Shown here in pieces: positions 16,761-25,600 of a stretch of DNA of 64,000 bases. Positions within the stretch are counted from its first letter, which is position 1. Every line of letters starts with the position of its first letter. The notes beneath the pieces were generated by a model. That model was not told the origin of the DNA. It worked only from the letters and a program-made list of their open reading frames with translations, and made no database searches. The position numbers and the translations under genes are program-made. The DNA is taken from the NCBI GenBank assembly GCA_944390775.1, contig CALXQQ010000002.1, forward strand, positions 47,636 to 111,635, given 5' to 3'. The DNA comes from an uncultured Alphaproteobacteria bacterium (GTDB lineage Bacteria; Pseudomonadota; Alphaproteobacteria; UBA3830).

Positions 16761-18596
16761 ATGAGAAGTGTATTATGGTTAGGTATATTGCTGTGCATGC
16801 ATACAGTCAGCGCAACGGATTGCAATAGCAATGATAAAATTGGTGAGACAACTTTCTTTGATGGATTTATGAATATCAGGGGAGCGCACGAAAGAGATCG
16901 TAATGCATATGCTTTTGGTCCAAATAATACATCCATAGTTTTGTTAAATCCTGTTTTACGTTTTGGAAATTGCTTTTTGGATGCTGAGTGTTATTACGGA
17001 AGACAAGTAAAGTATGCAGGATTTTTGACTTCATTTAGGCATATATCACGATATATTAACGATGTTCATGAGTTTAATGTTGCATATCGAGAAAATCCGA
17101 GATTATTGAATAACTCCAAAAAGGCAGCGGAAAATGCTGTGGATAAGCCTCATTTTTACCGTGCACACACCCGTGTGGTGTACATGGACAAAGCGCGGAA
17201 TTTGAAAGTAGTTGCAGGTGATACACGCGTGCGCAATTTAATAGGATTTCAGACAGGGCTATCTGGAGTTGGTGTTAGCATTTTCCATCAAGGAGCATCT
17301 GAACGCACTGTGGCTCCCAATCGACCTATTTTCATTACTAAGCTTAGTAAGACTGAAGTTCGCTTAGGCAATGAAATTTTATCAATAAAAATTCTTCCTC
17401 CAGGAATATATGATCTAGAAGCATTTGGTGAAGAGGTAAAAATACCTGGAACAACAATCAAGATAGGTGATCAAATAGGCACTTCAGAAAAGTTTAACGT
17501 AGAATATTTCAATGGATATGGTTTGACTCCCAAAGGAGAGCACAATTATGACATGACAGTTGTATGTGGTCATAAATGGAATATCGATGATCCATATCGT
17601 ATACGTTACAGAAAAAAGCCGAAGTTAAGCACCAACTGGTTATATGGATTAACTGATAGCGTAACATTTGGCGTAGGTATGCAAGCATATGAAAAAGCAA
17701 TTACCTTTGATCACATATGGATAATCAATACTCCCATGGGAAAAATTGCTCCGAACATCGGATACAGTTACGACGCTCATATGAGTGAACATCATGCTAT
17801 TGGCGCTGGATTATATTACGAATTACCAGCAAATGACATGGGTGTTCATTTTGAAATTCAAGCAACAGCTCTTGCAAAAGGGTATAGTAATATGGGCTGC
17901 AACGAGGAAATTAATGAGCTTAGCAAAGAATATATTTTACGCTGTTTTGGAGGTAATCCGCACTTAAATAGCTTCTTGCCTCAGCAAAATGAGAGTTCTG
18001 TACGCAAAATTGTTTGTCGTTTATACAGTGATCCTATTTGCGGAATAACTCCTTCGTTCATATTTAGCGGAGCTTGGACATCTCGCACTCAACGCATGCG
18101 AGAGTATACCATTGCCTTTACTCGTACTTTCTTCAATTGTTGTACTTTAACCGTATCTGGCGGTTTAACCTATGATGATCCAAGCAAAGGAGTAAATCAA
18201 AAATCACCAGACAGGCGTTTTATTGCTGCTTGTTGTGTTAATTTTTCACCTGAATGGTCTGTAAAGACGACATATACTCATTATGATGATGAATTGTATC
18301 GCAGTTATGGAATGGTTTCGTACAAACCAGAGGCTATACACGGATTAGAGATATCTACTGAAGTAGTTCGCAAGCCTGGAGTAAGTAATCCTCTGTTTAC
18401 GGTGAAATACGACAATAAATATTTCAATGTGAAAGTTGAGCAAAATATTGTGAATACTTATGATGATATAAACGCTAAAACTCGCAACGGGCATCGAAAT
18501 GGTCAACGTTTCTTATTTGGCACGTCAATTTGCAAAGACGGAATTCGTGCAGCCAGAAGCGCGGATGAAGTCTATGAGGGATTTGCCCGTTTGTAA
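16761..18596 (+). CDS. Truncated outer-membrane usher-like protein
   Basis: A 611-residue protein with a signal peptide ending near TVSATDC. The segment RNLKVVAGDTRVRNLIGFQTGL, followed by RPIFITKLSKTEVRLGN and LPPGIYDLEAF, resembles the pre-plug and plug part of fimbrial ushers (GD...GF, then P.i.G.A...V.V and PGpf.I.D). The C-terminal half is a run of amphipathic strands expected of a beta-barrel. Ushers are usually about 800-850 residues, and the C-terminal Ig-like domains appear to be missing. No chaperone or pilin gene is nearby, so the role may be secretion of something else or an evolved porin. It ends just before a long inverted repeat. Confidence 0.55.
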   Translation: MRSVLWLGILLCMHTVSATDCNSNDKIGETTFFDGFMNIRGAHERDRNAYAFGPNNTSIVLLNPVLRFGNCFLDAECYYGRQVKYAGFLTSFRHISRYINDVHEFNVAYRENPRLLNNSKKAAENAVDKPHFYRAHTRVVYMDKARNLKVVAGDTRVRNLIGFQTGLSGVGVSIFHQGASERTVAPNRPIFITKLSKTEVRLGNEILSIKILPPGIYDLEAFGEEVKIPGTTIKIGDQIGTSEKFNVEYFNGYGLTPKGEHNYDMTVVCGHKWNIDDPYRIRYRKKPKLSTNWLYGLTDSVTFGVGMQAYEKAITFDHIWIINTPMGKIAPNIGYSYDAHMSEHHAIGAGLYYELPANDMGVHFEIQATALAKGYSNMGCNEEINELSKEYILRCFGGNPHLNSFLPQQNESSVRKIVCRLYSDPICGITPSFIFSGAWTSRTQRMREYTIAFTRTFFNCCTLTVSGGLTYDDPSKGVNQKSPDRRFIAACCVNFSPEWSVKTTYTHYDDELYRSYGMVSYKPEAIHGLEISTEVVRKPGVSNPLFTVKYDNKYFNVKVEQNIVNTYDDINAKTRNGHRNGQRFLFGTSICKDGIRAARSADEVYEGFARL

Positions 18597-18604
18597 GGTA
18601 AAGG

Positions 18605-18686
18605 CAATGCGAAACGAAAATGGAGAAATCTTTTAATTTTAGTGGCATCATAGCCTTTTTGATTCTTCCAAAAACGTTTCGCATTG
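18605..18686 (+). repeat. Long inverted repeat after the usher-like gene
   Basis: CAATGCGAAACG (18605-18616) is repeated as its exact reverse complement at 18675-18686. The inner arms TGGAGAAATC (18621-18630) and GATTCTTCCA (18661-18670) also nearly pair, and GGC/GCC closes a small inner hairpin near 18644-18654 followed by TTTTT. The whole could fold into one long hairpin. It may end the usher transcript, protect its 3' end, or be a remnant of a small inverted-repeat element; I see no flanking target duplication. Confidence 0.55.
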
Positions 18687-18723
18687 TGTTTTCAGATTTA
18701 TATAGTATAGCTTCAATTGATTG

Positions 18724-18773
18724 AGAAATGCGATTAATATGCAACTGAAAATAATAGCTTGTGTTGCATTTCT
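18724..18773 (+). promoter_or_regulatory. Leader with two mutually exclusive stems
   Basis: AGAAATGC (18724-18731) can pair with GCATTTCT (18766-18773). ATGCAAC (18739-18745) can pair with GTTGCAT (18763-18769). Both use the same bases at 18766-18769, so only one stem can form at a time. They lie 50-140 bases ahead of the secreted unknown gene at 18864 and could act as a leader switch, but this is a structural guess only. Confidence 0.3.
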
Positions 18774-18863
18774 TGATCGGGAGTTAGCATTGTATACATT
18801 TTAAAAATTTACTTTTGTGTATTGGCTGGTTATAATCGCGACAAATGTTTTGAAAGTCTACGT

Positions 18864-20144
18864 ATGTATCGTCTAAGCTGCTATATATGTTGCTGCTTTT
18901 TAGCTGTTCAATCTGTGATGTCATTATTATCTTATCCCAGTGTAGTAGATATACATGATGTTGCTGATTTTTCTAAGGAATCAGATGATTTTGTATCGAC
19001 TCTTATGGGTGATCAGCAGAGAGTTCGGCAAGATAATAGTAATACAGTTGTTCAAGAATTATCGCATGCTGAAGATGTTGATAATGTTTCTAAAGCGGAG
19101 ATGAACACTGTCAATGATTTTGATCTTGTTGCTAAGCAGTTAGCAGGTATTCAGTTAAAACATCAAGCTCAGAATAACAACAGCTATTTAGAATATGTTT
19201 CGTTTATTGATAATGCATGGAAAGAGTTAGAAAAAGAAAGTATTGGGCATATAGATGGATGGACCGCTCAACATGTCTCTCCGCATACGCAAGATGCAGA
19301 GCGTCTTTTTTATCCATTTGCAGGGCCTGATATAACTTATGCAGTTAAATTTTTTCCGAACGTTCGTGATTATGTTTTGGTGGGTTTGGAACGTTTAGGT
19401 AATTTTAACAAAATTAGAGCGAATATTAGTAATGACGCCTATATATTATCCTTGAAAAATGCAATTCGTCATTATTTGCATAAGGGATATTTTGTTACAT
19501 CGTATATGCAACAACAGCTTTGCGAGGGGGGATTAGCTTTAATACTGCTACAATTGGCTAAGTTGAAGTTTACTGTAGATTCTGTATCAGCTCGTTTTAT
19601 AGATGATGAGGGAAATGTTACAGATAGTGGTGACTTACCCGTCATGGTGATCAAATGCAGATCTGTTATAGGAGAGGCTAAGACTATCTATTATATTCGG
19701 ATGGATTTGGGGAATAAGGGACAATTTATTGATCGATTAATGAATTTTGTTATGCGAGCTAAGTTTGCAACTTTGATCAAGAGCGCCTCTTATGCTTTGC
19801 ATGATGTAACATTTTCTCGTTTACGTGATTTTATATTGAATTATACTCGATCAATTTTACAAGATGATTCAGGTATACCGTTTGTAAAATTTGATAACAA
19901 GTGGGAAAAGTATGTGTTTGGAGTCTATACCAAGCCAACTTTACCTGTTTTTCAGATTCGTGTTCAGCCAACATTAGCTGCTTATTTTCAAAGCGAACAT
20001 CCACAAGCTATTCCTTTTAAAATAGGATATGGTTTTAATCAGTCGCGACCAAATTTACTTTTAGCTATTCCGCTAGCGAGGAAACTTGCGGAGCAGCAAG
20101 CATTATTAGAAATGAAGAAAACTGATTGTGGTTGTGGAAGATAG
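18864..20144 (+). CDS. Secreted protein of unknown function (426 aa)
   Basis: The start is placed at ATG 18864, giving a 426-residue protein with a hydrophobic N-terminus rich in Cys (MYRLSCYICCCFLAVQSV), probably a signal sequence; an in-frame upstream ATG at 18822 adds 14 residues. The segment LFYPFAGPDITYAVKFFPN, followed by YVLVGLERLGNF, resembles a motif I recall from conserved envelope proteins of unknown function, where it sits at the start of the globular domain. The segment from about 45 to 110 looks disordered. The C-terminus ends in a Cys-Gly-Cys-Gly motif. No enzymatic motif is apparent. Confidence 0.7.
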   Translation: MYRLSCYICCCFLAVQSVMSLLSYPSVVDIHDVADFSKESDDFVSTLMGDQQRVRQDNSNTVVQELSHAEDVDNVSKAEMNTVNDFDLVAKQLAGIQLKHQAQNNNSYLEYVSFIDNAWKELEKESIGHIDGWTAQHVSPHTQDAERLFYPFAGPDITYAVKFFPNVRDYVLVGLERLGNFNKIRANISNDAYILSLKNAIRHYLHKGYFVTSYMQQQLCEGGLALILLQLAKLKFTVDSVSARFIDDEGNVTDSGDLPVMVIKCRSVIGEAKTIYYIRMDLGNKGQFIDRLMNFVMRAKFATLIKSASYALHDVTFSRLRDFILNYTRSILQDDSGIPFVKFDNKWEKYVFGVYTKPTLPVFQIRVQPTLAAYFQSEHPQAIPFKIGYGFNQSRPNLLLAIPLARKLAEQQALLEMKKTDCGCGR

Positions 20145-20236
20145 CTTCAGATTACAAAACTTATGCATGTTAATAATAAATTAATCTTTTTATTGTACTA
20201 TCATGAAATATTGATATACAGGAAGGATCATAAATT

Positions 20237-22195
20237 ATGCTACATCAATTATTATGGACGCCAAGTCAAGACAGAATAGAGCGCAGTAATGCTAAGCGCT
20301 ATATGGATACAATTGCGAAAAATGCAGGTTTTAGTGGAAGTAGCTTTCATGATTTATGGAAGTGGTCTGTTGAAAATCCAACGGTTTTTTGGAATAGCAT
20401 ATGGGATTTTTGCGATATTATAGGTGATAAAGGGGAAAGATTATCGAATGGAGCAGAGAAATTCTGGGAGCATCGTTATTTTCCAGACGCTCGTCTTAAT
20501 TTTGCGGAAAATTTATTGCGCAGAAGAGATGATGCTCCAGCTATTATTTTTTGGGGCGAAGAAAAAGTTCGTCAAATTTATAGTTGGAAGCTATTATATG
20601 AAAAAGTGTCTAAGACAGCTCAAGCTTTGAAAAGAGCAGGGGTGAAACCAGGTGATATTGTTGGAGGCTATGTTGCAAATATGCCGGAGACAACGATCGC
20701 TGCGTTAGCAACCATTAGTATTGGTGCTACTTGGGCATCTTGTTCTCCTGATTTTGGAATAGCGGGAGCTTTAGATCGCTTTGGTCAAGTGTTGCCTAAG
20801 ATTTTATTTGCAGTGGATGGGTACTATTATAAAGGAAAAGTGTTTAATAACGCTGATAAGATTAAAAATGTTGTAGACCAAGTTACAAGTATAGAAAAAG
20901 TTGTAATTATTCCTCTGATACAAACAGGTGTGCCTGCGGGTTGTCGTACTGAAGCGGTGAGTTTTGATGACTTCATTGCATCAGAAGCGGGAGGTGATAT
21001 CAATTTTGAAAAATTCCCTGCTCATCATCCTATTTATGTATTATTTACATCAGGTACAACTGGGCGTCCTAAATGCATAGTGCATGGGGCTGTTGGTACT
21101 CTTTTACAGCACAAAAAAGAGCAAATGATTCATTGTGATATAAGGCCTAATGATCGAGTATTTTACTTTGCTACATGTAGTTGGATGATGTGGAATTGGC
21201 ATACTTCTATTTTAGCTGAGGGTGCTACTCTTATGCAGTATGAAGGCAATCCTTTATTCCCGCGTTCAACAGTGTTATTTGATATGGCTGATCAATGTGG
21301 TATGACATTCTTTGGTACTTCTGCTAAATATCTTGATACCATACTTAAAAGTGATGCTAACCCAATGCAGACACATAATTTGTCTAGTTTGACTGCTATG
21401 GGATGTACAGGCTCTCCGTTGTGCAGCGAAGCATGTGAATTCGTCTTTAACAAAGTTAAAAAAGATATTTATCTCAATGTATTCTCTGGTGGAACTGATA
21501 TCATTTCATCCTTCGTTATGGGCAATCCTATATCCCCGCTTTATTCTGCGGAAATGCAAGGTTTTGGACTAGGTATGAATGTTAAAGTGTTAGGAGACAA
21601 TGGTGCAGAGATGCCAGTAGGGCAGCAGGGTGAACTTACTTGCGTTACGCCGTTTGCCTCTCAGCCTGTTAAGTTTTGGGGGGATGTAGATAATAAACGC
21701 TACATTAAATCCTATTTTGAAAAGGTAGATAACTGTTGGTCACATGGTGATTGGATAGAGCATACAGAACATGAAGGAGGGGTGTTTATTTCCGGTCGTG
21801 CTGATGCTGTTTTGAATCCGGGTGGAGTACGTATTGGTACTGCTGAAATTTATTCACAGGTTCAGAAGATAGAGGAAGTTCTAGAGAGTTGTGCTGTTGG
21901 ACAAGCTTGGGACAATGATGTTCGAGTTATTTTATTCGTGGTATTACGTGATGGTATTGCTCTAGATGATGATTTAAAAGCTCGCATTAAAAAAGTTATT
22001 AGAGAGAACGCGACACCACGTCACGTGCCTGATAAAATCATTCATGTAAATGGTCTGCCAAAAACGAATAACGGAAAGCTTTCTGAAATTGCTGTGAAGA
22101 ATGTTATAGACGGTAAGGATATTACAAACAAAGATTCTCTATCCAATCCAGAAGTATTGGATTACTTTGTTAACATGCCTGAATTGCAAGTATGA
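20237..22195 (+). CDS. Acetoacetate--CoA ligase
   Basis: A 652-residue member of the ANL adenylate-forming superfamily. The N-terminus (LWTPSQDRIERSNAKRYM) and PDARLNFAENLL match acetoacetyl-CoA synthetases rather than acetyl-CoA synthetases. The AMP-binding P-loop-like motif is LFTSGTTGRPKCIVHG (about residues 270-286), and the C-terminal catalytic lysine lies in TNNGKLSEIAVK. It activates acetoacetate to acetoacetyl-CoA in the cytosol, letting the cell use ketone bodies or recycle polyhydroxybutyrate, or feed HMG-CoA formation. The last point may connect with the mevalonate kinase gene in this window. It is monocistronic here, with GGAAGGA as ribosome site. Confidence 0.92.
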   Translation: MLHQLLWTPSQDRIERSNAKRYMDTIAKNAGFSGSSFHDLWKWSVENPTVFWNSIWDFCDIIGDKGERLSNGAEKFWEHRYFPDARLNFAENLLRRRDDAPAIIFWGEEKVRQIYSWKLLYEKVSKTAQALKRAGVKPGDIVGGYVANMPETTIAALATISIGATWASCSPDFGIAGALDRFGQVLPKILFAVDGYYYKGKVFNNADKIKNVVDQVTSIEKVVIIPLIQTGVPAGCRTEAVSFDDFIASEAGGDINFEKFPAHHPIYVLFTSGTTGRPKCIVHGAVGTLLQHKKEQMIHCDIRPNDRVFYFATCSWMMWNWHTSILAEGATLMQYEGNPLFPRSTVLFDMADQCGMTFFGTSAKYLDTILKSDANPMQTHNLSSLTAMGCTGSPLCSEACEFVFNKVKKDIYLNVFSGGTDIISSFVMGNPISPLYSAEMQGFGLGMNVKVLGDNGAEMPVGQQGELTCVTPFASQPVKFWGDVDNKRYIKSYFEKVDNCWSHGDWIEHTEHEGGVFISGRADAVLNPGGVRIGTAEIYSQVQKIEEVLESCAVGQAWDNDVRVILFVVLRDGIALDDDLKARIKKVIRENATPRHVPDKIIHVNGLPKTNNGKLSEIAVKNVIDGKDITNKDSLSNPEVLDYFVNMPELQV

Positions 22196-22259
22196 TTTGT
22201 AAGCGAGGGGGGGGGATTATATCTTACTCCCAAGCTTCTCGTATACATAAAAAAGGAAA

Positions 22260-22349
22260 TGGCGGAAGGAGTGGGATTCGAACCCACGGTACACCAAAAT
22301 GTACAACGGTTTTCGAGACCGCCACAATCGACCTCTCTGTCATCCTTCC
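22260..22349 (-). tRNA. tRNA-Ser (anticodon CGA)
   Basis: A 90-base class II tRNA with encoded CCA. The acceptor GGAAGGA (22343-22349 on this strand) pairs with TCCTTCC before discriminator G. The anticodon loop is CUCGAAA, giving CGA, which reads UCG. A long variable arm and the T loop GGTTCGAATCC are visible. Confidence 0.95.
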
Positions 22350-22454
22350 GGCCCATAAACCTAACATAAATAAGTTATAAATGCCACTATGATGTTTATG
22401 CTTTGCAAAACATAATGCATTTGGTAGAATTCAGTCGTGTTGGTTTGAGGTTTC

Positions 22455-22997
22455 ATGTGGCCTAATCTTTTAACATTGTCTAGAATTTTCGCTATTCCTT
22501 TTATCGTTGCATGCTTCTATGTGCAAGGTTTCTGGGCGCATTTGATTGCTACAGTGCTTTTCATTATAGCCTGTATAACAGATTTTTTTGATGGTTATTT
22601 CGCGCGACAATGGAAGCAGGTTTCTGCTTTTGGACGTTTTTTGGATCCTGTAGCTGATAAATTGCTGGTATCTACCATTTTGTTGATGTTATCTGGATAT
22701 GGGATTATAAACGGAGTGCATTTAATCGCCGCAGCAGTAATTCTAGCTCGGGAAATTATTGTTTCAGGTTTACGTGGATTCCTTTCAGAAATGCAGATGA
22801 AGGTACCTGTTACTCGTTATGCAAAATGGAAGACAGCAATGCAGATGAGTGCTATATCAAGTCTTCTGTGTTCTGCAATGTTTCCAGATGCCATTATCAT
22901 CAGACAATTTGGAATTATACTTTTGTGGCTAGCCACAGTGATGACTATATTTACTGGTGCACGATATTTAAAAGCTGGTATTGTGCGCATGGTGTAA
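22455..22997 (+). CDS. pgsA: CDP-diacylglycerol--glycerol-3-phosphate 3-phosphatidyltransferase
   Basis: A 180-residue integral membrane enzyme that makes phosphatidylglycerolphosphate, the committed step to phosphatidylglycerol and cardiolipin. The CDP-alcohol phosphotransferase signature D-x2-D-G-x2-A-R-x8-G-x3-D-x3-D is complete: TDFFDGYFARQWKQVSAFGR followed by FLDPVADK. Four to five hydrophobic helices flank it. It starts 100 bases after the minus-strand tRNA-Ser and is followed by a gene-free stretch. Confidence 0.93.
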   Translation: MWPNLLTLSRIFAIPFIVACFYVQGFWAHLIATVLFIIACITDFFDGYFARQWKQVSAFGRFLDPVADKLLVSTILLMLSGYGIINGVHLIAAAVILAREIIVSGLRGFLSEMQMKVPVTRYAKWKTAMQMSAISSLLCSAMFPDAIIIRQFGIILLWLATVMTIFTGARYLKAGIVRMV

Positions 22998-23568
22998 ACT
23001 TTGTTTTACTAGAAATTTTGCTGTTATTGTGATGGCTTCGTGATACATGCATAATCTCTATAATTGTGATTATGTAAAATGCTTGTAAGGAAATAAATCA
23101 CAGATATAGATATAAGATCGAATGATTCAGTGGTTAGTTGTTTATTCGTACGTATAAGTATTTTTCTATAGACACCGGAATTTGTGTCGAGATTCATATC
23201 CAATAAGAATGAGTTATTGTAAAAGCAATATGCGAAATATCATATAAAGAAGAAAAATTATGTTTGGAGAAAGAATCTGATAAAGAATCCATCGTAGAAG
23301 ATTAGGAATGGATAGGTTCGCTTTAATAAAAGCGGTAGAATGAAGTTCAGATGATATATTCGTGGAGATGGCTTTTACAAGTGTCATCCGAAGAAATCCG
23401 AAAGTTTGGGAATTTTTATATCAAAGGAAAACCTGTACACGTCGCACTTGTCTCCTTTCATCTGATATAGACGAAAACGAATAGTCAATTCCAGCGATGA
23501 TGATATTAAAGCTCAATTGAGCCCATTCGTTTAGAAAGCAAAATCACACTCGAAATCGAAACTTTAGC
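22998..23568 (+). other. Gene-free stretch of 571 bases with one structured segment
   Basis: No reading frame with a ribosome site or recognisable protein is found on either strand. A GACAC/GTGTC hairpin lies near 23170-23190 and a perfect CGCTTT/AAAGCG hairpin with loop AATA at 23319-23334. The best ordered part is 23347-23465 (separate entry). I looked for RNase P RNA, tmRNA and SRP RNA core motifs and did not find them. It may hold a small RNA or be a decayed gene. Confidence 0.5.
23347..23465 (+). ncRNA. Candidate structured RNA, unidentified
   Basis: Nested complementary blocks stand in the right order to form one long arm: TCAGATGA (23347-23354) with TCATCTGA (23458-23465), GGAG (23364-23367) with CTCC (23452-23455), and ACAAGTG (23377-23383) with CACTTGT (23445-23451). 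Strand is undetermined because the pairing works on both strands; plus is arbitrary. Its length and lack of an open frame fit a small RNA. I cannot match it to a known family. Confidence 0.3.
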
Positions 23569-23645
23569 TGGCGCGCCCTGTAGGATTCGAACCTACGACC
23601 TGCGGCTTAGAAGGCCGACGCTCTATCCAGCTGAGCTAAGGACGC
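23569..23645 (-). tRNA. tRNA-Arg (anticodon TCT)
   Basis: A 77-base tRNA with encoded CCA. The acceptor GCGTCCT pairs with AGGGCGC with one G-U pair. The anticodon loop CUUCUAA gives UCU, which reads AGA, the main Arg codon expected in an AT-rich genome. The T arm GTAGGTTCGAATCCTAC is perfect. Confidence 0.96.
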
Positions 23646-23651
23646 ATAAAA

Positions 23652-23727
23652 TGGTGCCGGACATCGGACTCGAACCAATGACCTACTGATTACAAATCAG
23701 CCGCTCTACCAACTGAGCTAGTCCGGC
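23652..23727 (-). tRNA. tRNA-Thr (anticodon TGT)
   Basis: A 76-base tRNA with encoded CCA. The acceptor GCCGGAC pairs perfectly with GTCCGGC, with discriminator A. The anticodon loop UUUGUAA gives UGU, reading ACA and probably other ACN codons. It is transcribed ahead of tRNA-Arg on the same strand, six bases apart, so the two are probably cotranscribed. Confidence 0.96.
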
Positions 23728-23899
23728 ATGTAAAAAACGTCGTATTATTACACAGTATAGTACTTTTGTCTATATATTTTAGTGGATATACCTAATCAAA
23801 TCTAATTGGGACAGGAACAACCCCATATATCTATTGGTTTAATATTGTGCAAAGTATCCATATATGTTACATTGGAGCGAGCTTTTAGGTGTCTATTTT

Positions 23900-25600
23900 A
23901 TGCTTTTATTTCGTTTGTTTGCTGACAAGATAAAGAAATGTATCGATGAGAAGTATCATCATTTGGTATCAGTAGAGCCACCCAAAAACATAGAGTTTGG
24001 TGATTTTTCTACTAACATTGCCTTACGTTTATCTGCACATCTTGCATCTTCTCCTATGCAAATAGCAGAACAATTACTACAGCAATTGCAAGTTGATCCT
24101 GATTTTCAAGATATTAATATTAAGAAGCCAGGTTTTATTAACTGGAAAGTTCCACTGAACCTGCTCTTGCGCTGTCTTCCTCATATGCTTAAGAATGATT
24201 ATGGGCGTTTAGATCTGGGTAACGGAAATAAGGTTAACATTGAATATGTATCTGCGAATCCTACTGGTCCCTTACATGTAGGACATGTACGAGGAGCAAT
24301 TTCTGGAGATGTGCTTGCGCGTCTATTAAGCTTTGTTGGCTACGATGTCACAAAAGAGTTTTATATAAATGACGCTGGTCGACAGGTTGATAATCTCGCT
24401 CATTCAGTTTACTGGCGATATTGCCAACTATTAGGGCAAGATTTGAATAATGATGTTGAATACCCTGGAGAGTACTTAATTCCAGTGGCTGAAGATCTGA
24501 TCTCTACTTATGGAGATAAGTTTTTGAATTCCCCTGAAAAAGAATGGATAGATCTATTTAAAATGACCGCAATAGATTCAATGTTGAGCTGTATTAAAAA
24601 AGATCTAGCGGATTTGGGGGTTTTCCACGATGTATTCTATTCCGAACGCGAATTGGTTGTTAATGGAGAAGTTGATAAGGTCATTCAAACTTTACAAGAC
24701 AAAGATTTGCTTTATCGAGGGATATTAGATCTTCCCAAAGGATCTGATGCAGAAGATTGGGAACAGCGCGAGCAATTGCTTTTCAGATCTTCTTCTTTTG
24801 GAGATGATGTGGATCGTCCTTTGCAAAAAGCTGATGGTTCATGGACTTATTTCGCAACAGATATAGCTTATCACAAAACTAAAATTGACAGAGGATTTAG
24901 CATATTGATAGATTTTTGGGGTGCTGATCACGGAGGATATGTGAAACGCATGCAAGCTGCAGTTCATGCTCTATCAAATGCAACAATTCCGTTAGAAGTT
25001 CAGTTGATTCAAATGGCCCGTCTTCTTGAAAATGGTCGAGAAGTAAAAATGTCCAAACGGGCTGGAACTTTCGTGAGCGCGCGTGATATTCTGGATAAAG
25101 TAGGCAAGGATGTTGTACGTTTTATTATGTTAACGCGTCGTAATGATGCTCCTTTGGACTTTGATTTTGCAAAAGTTGTTGAACAAAGTCGTGATAATCC
25201 CGTGTTTTATGTACAATATGCTTATGCACGCATTAATTCTGTACTAAAAATGTTCGCGTCTACCCTGCCCGATCATTCGATTAAAGAGCCGACAGACAGT
25301 GATTTCATTGATACTCCAGAGTATTGGCCACTAATTAAAACGTTAGCAGATTGGCCAAGACAAGTGATGATGGCGGCTCAACATCATGAGCCACATAGAT
25401 TAGCGTTTTACATCGGAGAAGTCGCATCTACTTTTCATAGTTTATGGAATTGTGGCAAGGAAAAGGAAGTTTTGCGTTTCATACTTCCGAACGATATAGC
25501 TAAGACTTGTGCGCGCATGTATTTGTTAACTGCAACAAGAAATGTGTTAAATTTAGCTTTTGAGTTAATGGGAATTACTCCTGTAGAGGAATTAAGATAA
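23900..25600 (+). CDS. argS: Arginine--tRNA ligase
   Basis: A 566-residue class I synthetase from the ATG at 23900 (MLLFRLFADKI, matching the family N-terminus); an in-frame ATG at 23864 would add 12 residues. The HIGH-like motif HVGH is at about residues 126-129 (NPTGPLHVGHVRG). KMSKRAGTFV near residue 383 is the KMSKS region, retained here although many ArgRS lack it. The C-terminal anticodon-binding DALR domain ends in NLAFELMGITPVEELR. It charges tRNA-Arg, whose gene lies just upstream on the other strand. It overlaps the SPOR gene by one base. Confidence 0.97.
   Translation: MLLFRLFADKIKKCIDEKYHHLVSVEPPKNIEFGDFSTNIALRLSAHLASSPMQIAEQLLQQLQVDPDFQDINIKKPGFINWKVPLNLLLRCLPHMLKNDYGRLDLGNGNKVNIEYVSANPTGPLHVGHVRGAISGDVLARLLSFVGYDVTKEFYINDAGRQVDNLAHSVYWRYCQLLGQDLNNDVEYPGEYLIPVAEDLISTYGDKFLNSPEKEWIDLFKMTAIDSMLSCIKKDLADLGVFHDVFYSERELVVNGEVDKVIQTLQDKDLLYRGILDLPKGSDAEDWEQREQLLFRSSSFGDDVDRPLQKADGSWTYFATDIAYHKTKIDRGFSILIDFWGADHGGYVKRMQAAVHALSNATIPLEVQLIQMARLLENGREVKMSKRAGTFVSARDILDKVGKDVVRFIMLTRRNDAPLDFDFAKVVEQSRDNPVFYVQYAYARINSVLKMFASTLPDHSIKEPTDSDFIDTPEYWPLIKTLADWPRQVMMAAQHHEPHRLAFYIGEVASTFHSLWNCGKEKEVLRFILPNDIAKTCARMYLLTATRNVLNLAFELMGITPVEELR

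Noticed and set aside
18475..18744. 89-codon minus-strand frame over the inverted repeat
   Set aside because: It spans the end of the usher-like gene and the hairpin region; no start signal and no signature.
22162..22380. Short frames on both strands around 22260
   Set aside because: They are translations across the tRNA-Ser gene.
22998..23568. RNase P RNA, tmRNA or SRP RNA in the gene-free stretch
   Set aside because: The core motifs I know for these RNAs were not found on either strand, though 6S-like RNA cannot be excluded by eye.
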